Shown here: positions 7,944-16,510 of the stretch, piece after piece
Position numbering within the stretch: the first letter of the stretch is position 1
Layout of the letters: each line of letters starts with the position of its first letter
Program-made: the position numbers and the translations under genes
The notes under the pieces: generated by a model
What the model saw: only the letters and a program-made list of their open reading frames with translations
What the model was told of the DNA's origin: nothing
The model's database searches: none
Origin: CAYYWV01 sp964475385
Lineage (GTDB): Bacteria > Pseudomonadota > Alphaproteobacteria > JAAXGF01
Direction of reading: 5' to 3'
Assembly: GCA_964475385.1 (NCBI GenBank)
Contig: CAYYWV010000024.1
Location: 1 to 27,869, forward strand
Length of the DNA: 27,869 nucleotides

Positions 7944-8858
7944 ATGCTGTTGTTCCTCGAGCAAACGCTGAACGGCCTTCAGCTCGGGGTCATGCTGTTT
8001 CTCATGGCCGCCGGGCTGACGCTCGTGTTCGGGATCATGAACATGATCAACCTCGCGCACGGCTCGTTCTACATGATCGGGGCCTTCGCGGCGGTCGCCG
8101 TGACCCGGGCGAGCGGAAGCTTCGCGCTCGGCGTCCTCGCCGCGCTGGCCGCAGCCGGGCTTGTCGGGCTCGCGACCGAGTGGGCGGTGCTGCGCAGGCT
8201 TTATGCGCGCGACCACCTCGATCAGGTGCTCGCCACATTCGGGCTGATCCTGGTGTTCAACGAGCTCGTCAGCATCATCTGGGGGCCGCAGGCGCGGTTC
8301 CTGGAGACGCCCGATGCGCTTTCGGGCACGGTCGAGGTGCTGCCCGGCGCGCCGTATCCCGCCTATCGCCTGGCGATCATCGGGGCCGGGCTCGCGGTCG
8401 CCCTGTTCCTGTGGGCGCTGATCGCGCGCAGCCGAATCGGCATGCGAATCCGCGCGGGCGCGAGCAACCGCGAGATGATCGCCGCGCTCGGCGTCGACGT
8501 CGGGCGGCTCTACACCCTCGTCTTCGGGCTCGGCGCGATGCTCGCGGGCCTCGCCGGCGCGCTCGCCGGCCCTTTGCTCGCGGTCGAGGTCGGCATGGGC
8601 GAGAACGTGCTCATCCTCGCCTTCGTGGTCATCATCATCGGCGGGCTGGGCTCGGTGCGCGGCGCGCTGATCGGGGCCGTGCTCGTCGGCCTCGTCGACA
8701 CCTACGGCCGCGCCTTCCTGCCCGCCGGGCTGCGCGCCTTCGTCGATCCGGCGGTCGCCGACAACCTCGGCGCCTCGCTCGCGGCGATGGCGATCTACCT
8801 TCTGATGGCGACGGTGCTGGTGTGGCGGCCGCGCGGCCTGTTCCCGGCCCACGACTAA
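7944..8858 (+). CDS. LivH-type ABC transporter permease
   Basis: A 304-residue inner-membrane permease of the branched-chain amino acid class (BPD_transp_2), with about eight hydrophobic segments along its whole length. The N-terminus (FLEQTLNGLQLGVMLFLMAAG, broken here as FLEQTLNGLQ then LGVMLFLMAAG), the INLAHGSFYMIGA segment and the cytoplasmic coupling stretch around NREMIAALGVDVGRLY are typical of LivH rather than LivM. ATG 7944 has no recognisable ribosome-binding site, which suggests weak or coupled translation. It follows the binding-protein gene across a stable hairpin. The operon stops here: the partner LivM permease and LivG/LivF ATPases that complete such transporters in most genomes are absent from this window. 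Confidence 0.9.
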   Translation: MLLFLEQTLNGLQLGVMLFLMAAGLTLVFGIMNMINLAHGSFYMIGAFAAVAVTRASGSFALGVLAALAAAGLVGLATEWAVLRRLYARDHLDQVLATFGLILVFNELVSIIWGPQARFLETPDALSGTVEVLPGAPYPAYRLAIIGAGLAVALFLWALIARSRIGMRIRAGASNREMIAALGVDVGRLYTLVFGLGAMLAGLAGALAGPLLAVEVGMGENVLILAFVVIIIGGLGSVRGALIGAVLVGLVDTYGRAFLPAGLRAFVDPAVADNLGASLAAMAIYLLMATVLVWRPRGLFPAHD

Positions 8859-8935
8859 CTTCACTGATAACGCTTTCAGCGGATCCCAACCCGCTTCATT
8901 AGCGGCGAAGGCGGGCAAGAGGGGGCGGAATACGC

Positions 8936-8941
8936 TAAAAT
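8936..8941 (+). promoter_or_regulatory. -10 element placing a start at or beside the ATG of 8949
   Basis: TAAAAT matches the -10 consensus at five of six positions and ends seven bases before the A of the ATG at 8949, so transcription could begin at the start codon itself. The hexamer at the expected -35 position (8913-8918) is poor, and the only purine-rich Shine-Dalgarno-like run is nearly 20 bases upstream of the ATG. Together these fit a leaderless mRNA but do not prove it. Confidence 0.3.
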
Positions 8942-8948
8942 AACGGCG

Positions 8949-9257
8949 ATGAGCCGGCAAAAAGCAGCGCCCAAGGGCGCGCGGACGCGCCGGGGAACCG
9001 GCCGCAGGCGCCATACCAATCAGGGAGACCGCATCGTCGCCCTGTTCCTGCTCGGCGCGCTCCTGTTCAACGCGCCGGTCCTTCTCTTGTTCGATGTCGA
9101 GGCCATGGTCTTCGGCATCCCGGTGCTCTACGTCTACCTATTCACCGCCTGGACCATTCTGATCGCGCTGATGGCGCGGAGCGCCCGCCATGCGGAGCCC
9201 CCGCTCGTCGATCCGCCGCCGCCTCCGCCGCCGCGCATCAACGACGAGGCGGGCTGA
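8949..9257 (+). CDS. Small two-helix membrane protein coupled to symporter-kinase
   Basis: A 102-residue protein. It has an Arg/Lys-rich N-terminus (about 1-26), two hydrophobic segments (about 29-47 and 52-76) joined by a short loop with VFGIPVLYVYLF, and a proline-rich tail with seven consecutive prolines. The second segment resembles small DUF3311-like proteins found next to sodium:solute symporters; that likeness is from memory and unverified. Its TGA overlaps the ATG of the symporter-kinase by one base (TGATG), so the two are translated together, probably in equal amounts, and the small protein is likely a partner of the symporter half. No enzymatic motif is visible. Confidence 0.75.
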   Translation: MSRQKAAPKGARTRRGTGRRRHTNQGDRIVALFLLGALLFNAPVLLLFDVEAMVFGIPVLYVYLFTAWTILIALMARSARHAEPPLVDPPPPPPPRINDEAG

Positions 9258-12052
9258 TGCTGACCGGCGGCTTCATTCTGTTTGCGGCGTTCAGCTACCT
9301 GTCGCTTCTGTTCGCCATCGCGTATTACGGCGACAAGCGGGCCGACGAAGGCCGGAGCCTGATCCGCAACCCCTACATCTACGCGCTTTCGATCGCGGTC
9401 TACTGCACCTCCTGGACCTTTTACGGAAGCGTTGGGCGAGCGGCGAGCGCGGGCATCGGCTTTCTGCCGATCTACATCGGCCCGACGTTGACCTTCGTCT
9501 TGTGGTGGTTCCTTCTGCGCAAGATCATCCGCATCAGCAAGGTGAACCGAATCACCTCGATCGCCGACTTCATCGCCTCGCGTTACGGCAAGAGCACCCT
9601 TCTCGGAGGCATGGTGACGGTCATCGCCGTGGTCGGGATCATGCCGTACATCTCGTTGCAGCTCAAAGCCGTCTCGACGAGCTTCAACGTCCTGGTCCAC
9701 TATCCCGACATCGTGATGCCCGAAGAAGCGCGGCGGGTTCCGGTGCTCTCCGACACCGCGTTCTACGCCGCGGCCGCGATGGCCGCGTTCTCGATCCTGT
9801 TCGGCACCCGGCACATCGACGCGACCGAGCACCACGAGGGCATGGTGGCGGCGATCGCTTTCGAATCGCTGGTCAAGCTGGTCTCTTTTCTCGCGGTCGG
9901 CCTTTTCGTCACCTTCGGCATGTACGACGGCTTCGGCGACGTGTTCGCCCGCGCCGCCGCCTCGCCCGAGCTCAGCCGGCTGTTCACCATCGAAGGAGCG
10001 GGCGGCTACGGCCAGTGGGCGGCGATGACGATTCTCGCCATGGCGGCGATCATCTGCCTGCCGCGCCAGTTCCAGGTCACCGTGGTCGAGAACACCGACG
10101 AGGCCCATCTGCGCAAAGCGGTCTGGCTGTTTCCGCTTTACCTTTTGGCGATCAATCTGTTCGTGCTGCCGATCGCTTTCGGCGGCCGGCTCCAGTTTCC
10201 CGACGGCACGGTCGATCCCGATACCTTCGTGCTCGCCCTGCCCATGGCCATGAACCGCGAGGCGCTCGCCTTGTTCGTCTTCATCGGCGGGCTGTCGGCG
10301 GCGACCGCGATGGTGATCGTCGCGACCATCGCGCTCTCGACCATGGTGTGCAACGATCTCGTGATGCCGATCCTCTTGAGGCTGCGCTGGCTTAGGCTGA
10401 CCGAGCGCGAGGATCTCGGCGATCTTCTGCTCGGCATCCGGCGGGCGGCCATCGTGTTCGTGCTCGTGCTCGGCTACCTCTACGTCCGGCTGATCGGCGA
10501 GTCCTATACGCTGGTCACCATCGGCCTCGTCTCCTTCGCCGCCGCCGCCCAGTTCGCGCCTGCGATCGTGGGCGGCATCTTCTGGAAAGGAGCGACGCGC
10601 TCGGGCGCGCTCGCCGGGCTGCTCGCCGGCTTCGCGGTCTGGGCGTACACGCTGCTGCTGCCGTCATTCGCTCGTTCGGGCTGGCTGCCCGACGCCTTCG
10701 TCGAAAACGGACCGTTCGGGATCGCGTTGCTCAAGCCCTATCAGCTTCTCGGCCTCCAAGACCTCGACGAGGTCAGCCACGCGGTGCTGTGGAGCATGCT
10801 CGCCAATGTCAGCTCCTATATCGGGGTCTCCCTGATCACCGACCAATCCGCGATCGAGCGCGCCCAGGCCGCCATCTTCGTCGACGTGTTCCGCCGCGAC
10901 CAGGCGGGCTCTCTGTTCTGGCGCGGCACCGCGATGGTCCACGACCTGCACGCGCTCATCGCCCGCTTCATCGGAACCCGTCGCGCGAACGCGGCGTTTG
11001 CGCGCTACGCCAAGCGGCGGGGGCTCGATCTCGCCCGCGCGGGCGCGGCGGACGCCGGCTTCGTCGAGTTCGCCGAGCGCGAGCTCGCCGGCGCGATCGG
11101 CGCGGCCTCGGCGCGGGTGATGGTCTCTTCGGTCGTGAAGGAGGAGCCGCTCGGCATCGACGAGGTGATGGAGATCCTCGACGAGACCTCGCAGGTGATC
11201 GAGTACAGCCGCCGGCTCGAGGAGAAGTCGCGCGAGCTCGAAGCCGCGACGGCCGAGCTGCGCGCCGCCAACCGCCAGCTCCAAGAACTCGATCGGCTCA
11301 AGGACGACTTCATCTCGACCATCAGCCACGAGCTGCGCACGCCGCTCACCTCGATTCGTTCGTTCTCGGAGATCCTGTTCGACAACCCCGACGTGGACCC
11401 CGAACAGAGGCGCGAGTTCCTCGGCATCATCATCAAGGAGAGCGAGCGGCTCACCCGGTTGATCAACCAGATCCTCGATCTCGCGCGGATGGAGGCCGGG
11501 CGCATGGAATGGCGGATGGCCGATATCGACCCCAAGGAGGTCATCGAGGAAGCGCTCGCCGCCACCGGCGGACTGCTCAAGGAAAAAGGGGTGACGATCG
11601 AGGTCGACCTGCCGGCCCGCCTGCCGCTGGTTCACGCCGACCGCGACCGATTGATGCAGGTGGTGCTCAACCTGTTGTCGAATGCGGTCAAGTTCTGCGA
11701 CCCTAAGAACGGCCGGATTTGGGTTTCGGCCGCAGTGGGACGCGACGGCGTTCAAGTGACGGTCCGCGACAACGGCCCCGGCATTCCGCGCAGCGAACGC
11801 GCGCGGGTGTTCGAGAAGTTCCGCCAGGCCGCCGACACCCTCACCGACAAGCCCCAGGGCACCGGGCTCGGCCTGCCTATCTGCCGCCAGATCGTCGAAC
11901 ATTTCGGCGGCCGCATCTGGATCAAGGGAGGCCACGGTCGAGGGGCGTCTTTCGTGTTCACCCTCCCGCTCGCCCCGGCGCCTCGCCTTGCGGAAACCGA
12001 TTCGACCGCCGCCGAGGCCCAGCGCGCCGCAGCCGGCGGCCCGGGGCGCTGA
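9257..12052 (+). CDS. Sodium:solute symporter-histidine kinase fusion (CbrA-like)
   Basis: A 931-residue sensor kinase whose input domain is a whole SLC5-type symporter. Residues about 1-510 contain some 13 membrane segments with SLC5 features (YCTSWTFYGSVG near the start, ISLQLKAVSTSF). About 560-625 is a STAC-like linker, followed by a coiled coil to about 682. The HisKA domain has phospho-acceptor His691 in SHELRTPLTSI. The HATPase domain has Asn809 (NLLSNAVKF), the G1 box DNGPGIP near 837 and the G2 box GTGLGLP near 868. There is no PAS or receiver domain. CbrA and relatives sense or take up an amino acid such as histidine and signal carbon/nitrogen status to a response regulator. None is encoded in this window, so the kinase is an orphan here. 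A soluble paralogue lacking the histidine lies at 16560. Confidence 0.92.
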   Translation: MLTGGFILFAAFSYLSLLFAIAYYGDKRADEGRSLIRNPYIYALSIAVYCTSWTFYGSVGRAASAGIGFLPIYIGPTLTFVLWWFLLRKIIRISKVNRITSIADFIASRYGKSTLLGGMVTVIAVVGIMPYISLQLKAVSTSFNVLVHYPDIVMPEEARRVPVLSDTAFYAAAAMAAFSILFGTRHIDATEHHEGMVAAIAFESLVKLVSFLAVGLFVTFGMYDGFGDVFARAAASPELSRLFTIEGAGGYGQWAAMTILAMAAIICLPRQFQVTVVENTDEAHLRKAVWLFPLYLLAINLFVLPIAFGGRLQFPDGTVDPDTFVLALPMAMNREALALFVFIGGLSAATAMVIVATIALSTMVCNDLVMPILLRLRWLRLTEREDLGDLLLGIRRAAIVFVLVLGYLYVRLIGESYTLVTIGLVSFAAAAQFAPAIVGGIFWKGATRSGALAGLLAGFAVWAYTLLLPSFARSGWLPDAFVENGPFGIALLKPYQLLGLQDLDEVSHAVLWSMLANVSSYIGVSLITDQSAIERAQAAIFVDVFRRDQAGSLFWRGTAMVHDLHALIARFIGTRRANAAFARYAKRRGLDLARAGAADAGFVEFAERELAGAIGAASARVMVSSVVKEEPLGIDEVMEILDETSQVIEYSRRLEEKSRELEAATAELRAANRQLQELDRLKDDFISTISHELRTPLTSIRSFSEILFDNPDVDPEQRREFLGIIIKESERLTRLINQILDLARMEAGRMEWRMADIDPKEVIEEALAATGGLLKEKGVTIEVDLPARLPLVHADRDRLMQVVLNLLSNAVKFCDPKNGRIWVSAAVGRDGVQVTVRDNGPGIPRSERARVFEKFRQAADTLTDKPQGTGLGLPICRQIVEHFGGRIWIKGGHGRGASFVFTLPLAPAPRLAETDSTAAEAQRAAAGGPGR

Positions 12053-12080
12053 GAAGGCCGGGTTCGAAAGCTGCGTTTCT

Positions 12081-13691
12081 TCAGCCGCTTCCCGCGGCCT
12101 CGCGACCTCGCCAAACGCCGAGCACCCGACCGCGGTAAAGGCGCTCGCTCACCGGCGGCCAGGGCGGATCGGCGGGCCGGTCGCGGTAGATCATCACGAG
12201 CCGCCCTTTGGGATGCGCCGCAAGCCAGTCCGAAAAGCCGCTCTTCTCCAGAACGGTGACCGGCGAACGTAAGCGCCCCAGAAAACCGAACTCCCCGCGA
12301 TAGCCGCCGGCGACGGCGATCCCGTCGGCCTCGCTCTGGCCGAGCGCGGCGGCGAGCGGCCGCAGATCGTAGCGCGGCAGAAGGGTGCGCGCGGCCTCGA
12401 CATGGACGACGATGAAAGCGGCGAGCGTGATCGCGGCGACGCCGACGACCGCTACGCCCATGGATCGTCGGGCGGCGAATGCGATCGCGAGCGCGGCGAC
12501 GATCAGACCAACCGCCCACAGCGGATCGGCCCCGGCGAGCGCGCCGATCGTCGCCGCATCGCGAAACCGCGGGGCGAGCGCGGGGGCCGCTATGGGAAGC
12601 GCGGCGAAGCCCGCGCCCACCGCCACCGCGACCAGCGTCGGCGCCGCGAGATCGCGCATGCGCAGCGTGCGGGCGGCGGCGTGGGCCAGGCGGGCGAAGA
12701 ACAGAGAGGTGACCGGGATCATGGGCAGAAGGTAGTGGAGCTGCTTGCCGCTCACGCTCGACAGCGCGGCCAGGACCACCACGAACCAGAGCGCGCAGAG
12801 CTTGAGGCCGTCGTCGAAGCCGCGGCCTTTGAACGCGCGCAGGCCCCGCCAAACTGGGGGCCAGACGATCCAGGGGTAGAAAACGACCGGCAAAAGAACG
12901 ATGAAGAACCACCACGGGCGCGCATGGGCGAAGGACTTGACGACCCGCCCCGCGGTTTGGCGCCACAGGATCGCCTGTTCGTACTCGGGTCCGCCCGCGA
13001 ACGCGGCCGGAATCGCCCAGGCGAGTCCGATCGCCGCGCCGAGAACGACGCCGGCGACAAGGCCCCCGTACCACCGCGCCCAAGACCGGGGTCTCTGCGC
13101 GCGCATCCACAAAGGGGCGAGAAGCGGCGCCGGAAGCGTGAGAAGAAGCGCGACCGGGCCTTTGGCGAGGATCGCGGCGCCAAGCGCCGCGCCGAACAGG
13201 AGCCAGCCCCGCCAACCGCCCCGTCGCCAGACGTCGAGCGCGCCGATCACCGCCGCGAGCACGAAGGCGGTGAGCGCTGAGTCGAACATCACCAGACTGC
13301 CGTAGAGCTGGAACAGGATCGCGCCCGCCACCATCAGCGCAGCGAGCCCCGCGACCCCGCGCGTCTCGGGCCACAGCCGCCGGGCGAGCGCCGCGGTCAG
13401 CCAGATGGACGCCAACGCGAACAGGGGCGGCACCGCGCGGGCCGCCGTCTCGTTCACCCCGAACAGCGCCCAGGCGAGGTTGATCGCCCAGAACAGAAGC
13501 GGCGGCTTGTCGCTGTAAGGCGCGCCGTTGAGATGAGGGACGAGAAAATCGCCGCGCAACCACATCTCCCAGGCGACGGTGAGGTAGCGCGTCTCGTCGA
13601 CCGGGAGCGGCGGACGCAAGACGATCCCGGTTGCGACCGCGGCCGCCCAAATGAGGGTGGCGACGGCAAGCGCCGTGCGTGTCGACAACAT
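12081..13691 (-). CDS. ArnT-like (GT83) lipid-linked glycosyltransferase
   Basis: A 536-residue polytopic membrane enzyme of the PMT/ArnT superfamily, which transfers a sugar from a polyprenyl-phosphate carrier to a lipid A or other envelope acceptor on the periplasmic side. Near the N-terminus the first periplasmic loop has the catalytic-type acidic pair Asp32-Glu33 in PLPVDETRYL, then YSDKPPLLFW at 59-68, both hallmarks of ArnT. About a dozen hydrophobic segments follow, then a soluble C-terminal part of about 120 residues. Its ATG overlaps the stop of the preceding small gene by one base. With the upstream glycosyltransferase making the polyprenyl-phosphate sugar, the set looks like a lipid A or glycan decoration pathway. 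The sugar is unknown: no arnA or arnB is nearby, so aminoarabinose is not implied. It converges on the kinase fusion with a 28-base gap. Confidence 0.88.
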   Translation of the reverse strand: MLSTRTALAVATLIWAAAVATGIVLRPPLPVDETRYLTVAWEMWLRGDFLVPHLNGAPYSDKPPLLFWAINLAWALFGVNETAARAVPPLFALASIWLTAALARRLWPETRGVAGLAALMVAGAILFQLYGSLVMFDSALTAFVLAAVIGALDVWRRGGWRGWLLFGAALGAAILAKGPVALLLTLPAPLLAPLWMRAQRPRSWARWYGGLVAGVVLGAAIGLAWAIPAAFAGGPEYEQAILWRQTAGRVVKSFAHARPWWFFIVLLPVVFYPWIVWPPVWRGLRAFKGRGFDDGLKLCALWFVVVLAALSSVSGKQLHYLLPMIPVTSLFFARLAHAAARTLRMRDLAAPTLVAVAVGAGFAALPIAAPALAPRFRDAATIGALAGADPLWAVGLIVAALAIAFAARRSMGVAVVGVAAITLAAFIVVHVEAARTLLPRYDLRPLAAALGQSEADGIAVAGGYRGEFGFLGRLRSPVTVLEKSGFSDWLAAHPKGRLVMIYRDRPADPPWPPVSERLYRGRVLGVWRGREAAGSG

Positions 13692-13975
13692 CAGGCGGCC
13701 GCCTTGCCTTCCGCCTTAGCGCGGCGACGCGCGCGATAGATCAGGTAAAGGTTGCGGGCGTAGATGAACAGGCCAGCCCCCTGGCCGAGGATGAACACCG
13801 GGTCTTCGCGCCAGATCGCGTAGCTCAAGAGCGTCGCCCCTCCGGCGAGGCTGAGGTACCAGAACGCGATTGGAATGATGCTGTGGCCGGCGCGTTCGCT
13901 GCACACCCATTGCACCAAGAACCGCATCGAGAACAAGGCCTGTCCCAAGAAACCGACCGCCAGCCAAAACGTCAT
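13691..13975 (-). CDS. LpxB N-terminal-domain (LABN) small membrane protein
   Basis: A 94-residue protein matching the stand-alone lipid-A-disaccharide-synthase N-terminal domain family. It has three hydrophobic segments and the family stretches FLVQWVCSERAGHSIIP, FWYLSLAGGATLLSYA and LYLIYRARR. Such proteins sit beside DPM1-like transferases and ArnT-like enzymes in many alphaproteobacteria and are thought to help handle or flip the lipid-linked sugar; that role is inferred. It overlaps the upstream transferase stop by one base (TGATG) and the downstream ArnT-like start by one base (TGATG), so all three proteins are probably made in fixed proportion. The C-terminal tail is basic. Confidence 0.9.
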   Translation of the reverse strand: MTFWLAVGFLGQALFSMRFLVQWVCSERAGHSIIPIAFWYLSLAGGATLLSYAIWREDPVFILGQGAGLFIYARNLYLIYRARRRAKAEGKAAA

Positions 13976-14811
13976 CACGAGCTCCTCTCGTGGTCGTGGG
14001 AATCGTCGGCGATCTCGGGCAAACGGCAGCGCCGCTTGAGCCACATTACGCCGCACAGATCGACGATCCCCACCCAGAGCCGGTTCATGACCCCGTACTT
14101 GGAGCGTCCGGCCTGGCGGGGACGGTGATTCACCGGCACCACGGCGACGGCGTAGCCATCGCGCCGCATCAGCGCCGGCAGAAAGCGATGCATGTGATCG
14201 AAATAAGGCAGCGCGAGAAAGGCTTCGCGCGAGAAGACCTTGAGGCCGCAGCCCGTGTCCGCGATCCCGTCGTCGAGCAGCCGCCGGCGCACCCCGTTGG
14301 CGATCCGCGACGACAGCCGGCGGAGGCCGCTGTCGCGGCGGCGCACGCGCTCGCCCGTCACCATGCCAAGATTGGCGGGCGCGTCCTTTGCGCGCCAAGC
14401 GGCGAGCAGCGCCGGAATATCGGCGGGGTCGTTCTGACCGTCGCCGTCGAGGGTGACGATCAACGCGCCGCGGGCCGCGCGCACGCCCGAGCGGATCGCC
14501 GCGCTCTGACCGCAGCTCGCCCGGTGGCGGAGGACGCGAAGCTCGGGAAAACGGGCGCGCGCCTCGGCGAGCCGGGCCGGCGTGTCGTCGCGCGAGCCGT
14601 CGTCGATATAAACGATCTCGAAGGACTCGCGCCCCGCGAGCGCCTCGTGGATCTCGCCGATCAGAGAAAGGATGTTGTCGGCCTCGTCGCGGACCGGCAC
14701 GACGACCGAAACCGCAACCGGCGGCGCGTCTTCGGCCCCGGGCGGCGGAGAGGCGTCCTTGGACGCCGGATCGGCGACGCCCTCGGCGGGCGCCCGGCCG
14801 GAACGGAACAT
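13975..14811 (-). CDS. Family 2 glycosyltransferase, polyprenyl-phosphate type
   Basis: A 278-residue GT2 enzyme of the dolichyl-phosphate-mannose-synthase-like class, expected to load a sugar from a nucleotide donor onto undecaprenyl phosphate. Motifs: VVPVRDEADNI at about 38-47, the acidic DDGSRDDT at 70-77, the metal-binding DGDGQNDP with Asp122 and Asp124, and DTGCGLKVFSRE around 185-196. One weakly hydrophobic segment near 246-258 suggests membrane association. ATG 14811 is chosen because GGAAGAG precedes it by about 5 bases. The frame is open back to a TTG at 14940 overlapping the previous stop codon, which would add 43 low-complexity residues. It heads the one-base-overlap chain to the LABN and ArnT-like genes, and should make the substrate the ArnT-like enzyme uses. 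Confidence 0.88.
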   Translation of the reverse strand: MFRSGRAPAEGVADPASKDASPPPGAEDAPPVAVSVVVPVRDEADNILSLIGEIHEALAGRESFEIVYIDDGSRDDTPARLAEARARFPELRVLRHRASCGQSAAIRSGVRAARGALIVTLDGDGQNDPADIPALLAAWRAKDAPANLGMVTGERVRRRDSGLRRLSSRIANGVRRRLLDDGIADTGCGLKVFSREAFLALPYFDHMHRFLPALMRRDGYAVAVVPVNHRPRQAGRSKYGVMNRLWVGIVDLCGVMWLKRRCRLPEIADDSHDHERSS

Positions 14812-14936
14812 CGGCTCTTCCACTGTGCTGGTGATGGTCGTCGCTGCCGAAGGGTTTTGCCCCAAGGCGGGGGCGCGGGCAACGAAAAATCGGTCTCTCG
14901 CCCCTTTCGCCTGCGGCCGTTTCTTTCGATTCGGGC

Positions 14937-16391
14937 TCAAAGCGCGCCGGTCAGCTCGTGGCGCAGCCGATCACGGAAGGCGTCTATGGCGGCGAGATGG
15001 GCGACCAGCATGTCGCGCTCGCGCCTCGACAACGCGCGCACCGGCACCCGGTTGCCGACCTTGCGGCCGGCGCGGAAGTCCTCGATCTGCTGGCGGAGCA
15101 GAAAGTCGGTCATCAGATGAAAGGCCCCGGTCAGATAGTCCTCTTCGTTGGCGTCGAGCGCGCCGGTCTCGCTAAGCGCCGCGATCCGGGCGAGCGTCGG
15201 CGTCGCCGCCACGCCGTGACGAAGCGCGAGCAGCCGCACTCCTTCGACCAGCGGCAGGGTGCCGGCGTACTTGAGGTCGATGCAGCGCCCGACCCGGTCG
15301 GGGGCGCGCTCGGTTCTGAGCCGGCCGAACCAGCCAAGCGCCACCCGATGGTCGGCCTGAAGGCTGTACATCTCGCGCAGGAACCCGGCATTGGCGGGTA
15401 GCGCTTCGACCACATGGGCGCGCAATGCCCGGACGAGCCCGGCCTCGCCGTAAGCGTGGCGGAAGTCGAAGAAGATGTCGGCGAGCCTGAGCGCCACATC
15501 GCTGCGGCGCGCGATCCAGATATTGATCTGCTTGCGCCACTGGGAGAGCGTCTTGCGCCAGACCGGGTTGGTCGCCATGACGTTGCCGCGGCAAAGCGGG
15601 ATGCCGAGAGTGTCGAGCGTGCGCGTCATGCGAAGCGCGAGCTCGATGAAGAAGGCGTCGATCCGTCCGTGCTCCGCGTCCGGGTAATCGGCGATCACGA
15701 AGCCGTTGTCCTGGTCTGGAAACAGAAAGCTCTCGCCGCGCCCGCCCGAGCCCATGACGATGGCGGCGAACGCGGCCGGCGGCGTCCCCCAACCGGCCTC
15801 GGCCATTTCGCTGAGCGCGAGCGCGATCACCCGGCGGTAGATGTCGATGTTGATATCGCTCAAGAGCGTCTGGATCTCGGCCGCCGGAACGTTGTCGGCG
15901 AACAGGGCCTCGGCGACCTCGACCTGAGCCGCCTTGACCTCCTTGAGGCCGGCGAGGCTCTCCTCATGGGTCAATCGGTCGATCAAATCGACGAGTCGAG
16001 TCGAAGTCGCGGCCAGCGCTTCGTGAAGCGCGATCAACCCGACGACACGGCCGGCGTCGTCGACCACCGGCATATGGCGCAACCGTGCGCGCCGCATATG
16101 CGCGATCGCGTGATAGAGGTAGTCGCGCTCGGCGATGGTCTTGACCGGCGCGCTCATCACCGTCTCGATCGGGGCGCCGGGATCGACCCGAAAGGCGATG
16201 CGGCGGGTGACGTCCTGCTCGGTGACGATGCCCTGGATCGCGCCGTCCGCATCGACGACGACGGCGCTTTCGGCGCCGGCGGCCGCCATGCGCGAGACCA
16301 CCTCGCCGCAGGATGCGCCCCGGGGAACGAGAAGCGGCCGGGGCCGCATGTGGTCGCGAGCGGATTGGCGAAAGGCTGCGGTGCGGGACAC
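14937..16391 (-). CDS. CBS-pair DUF294 putative nucleotidyltransferase
   Basis: A 484-residue cytoplasmic protein. Two CBS domains (about 15-65 and 78-130), which usually bind adenine nucleotides, precede a DUF294 nucleotidyltransferase-like domain with the loop GSGGRGES at 214-221 and DQD at 226-228, the pattern of the Pol-beta/GlnD-type fold. A helical substrate-binding-like C-terminal domain follows. Many homologues also have an N-terminal cyclic-nucleotide-binding domain; this one does not. The start is GTG 16391 with GGGAG about 5 bases upstream. Its TGA touches a TTG that could start the glycosyltransferase, but the better ATG of that gene is 126 bases further on, so coupling is uncertain. 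It is divergent from the kinase-like gene at 16560. The target of modification is unknown. Confidence 0.88.
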   Translation of the reverse strand: MSRTAAFRQSARDHMRPRPLLVPRGASCGEVVSRMAAAGAESAVVVDADGAIQGIVTEQDVTRRIAFRVDPGAPIETVMSAPVKTIAERDYLYHAIAHMRRARLRHMPVVDDAGRVVGLIALHEALAATSTRLVDLIDRLTHEESLAGLKEVKAAQVEVAEALFADNVPAAEIQTLLSDINIDIYRRVIALALSEMAEAGWGTPPAAFAAIVMGSGGRGESFLFPDQDNGFVIADYPDAEHGRIDAFFIELALRMTRTLDTLGIPLCRGNVMATNPVWRKTLSQWRKQINIWIARRSDVALRLADIFFDFRHAYGEAGLVRALRAHVVEALPANAGFLREMYSLQADHRVALGWFGRLRTERAPDRVGRCIDLKYAGTLPLVEGVRLLALRHGVAATPTLARIAALSETGALDANEEDYLTGAFHLMTDFLLRQQIEDFRAGRKVGNRVPVRALSRRERDMLVAHLAAIDAFRDRLRHELTGAL

Positions 16392-16510
16392 GGCGCTCCC
16401 GGGGGTTAATTTTCGCGCATACTCGCCCTTTTTGACGCCTCATTGCAACCGATGCGCGCCGGCGGCGGCCTGTCGATGCTGGCCAGGCGCGTTTCAGAGG
16501 GGTAAACTCG

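Noticed and set aside
6401..7945. Long open frames antisense to real genes, for example 514 codons opposite the binding-protein gene, and similar ones opposite rpoD and the symporter
   Set aside because: They are a by-product of very high GC at third positions. The opposite strand encodes recognisable conserved proteins, and these frames give repetitive Arg/Ala/Asp-rich sequence with no domain.
12081..13691. Assigning aminoarabinose transfer (polymyxin resistance) to the ArnT-like gene
   Set aside because: No arnA, arnB, arnD or arnE/F genes are present; only the fold and catalytic-type residues are supported.
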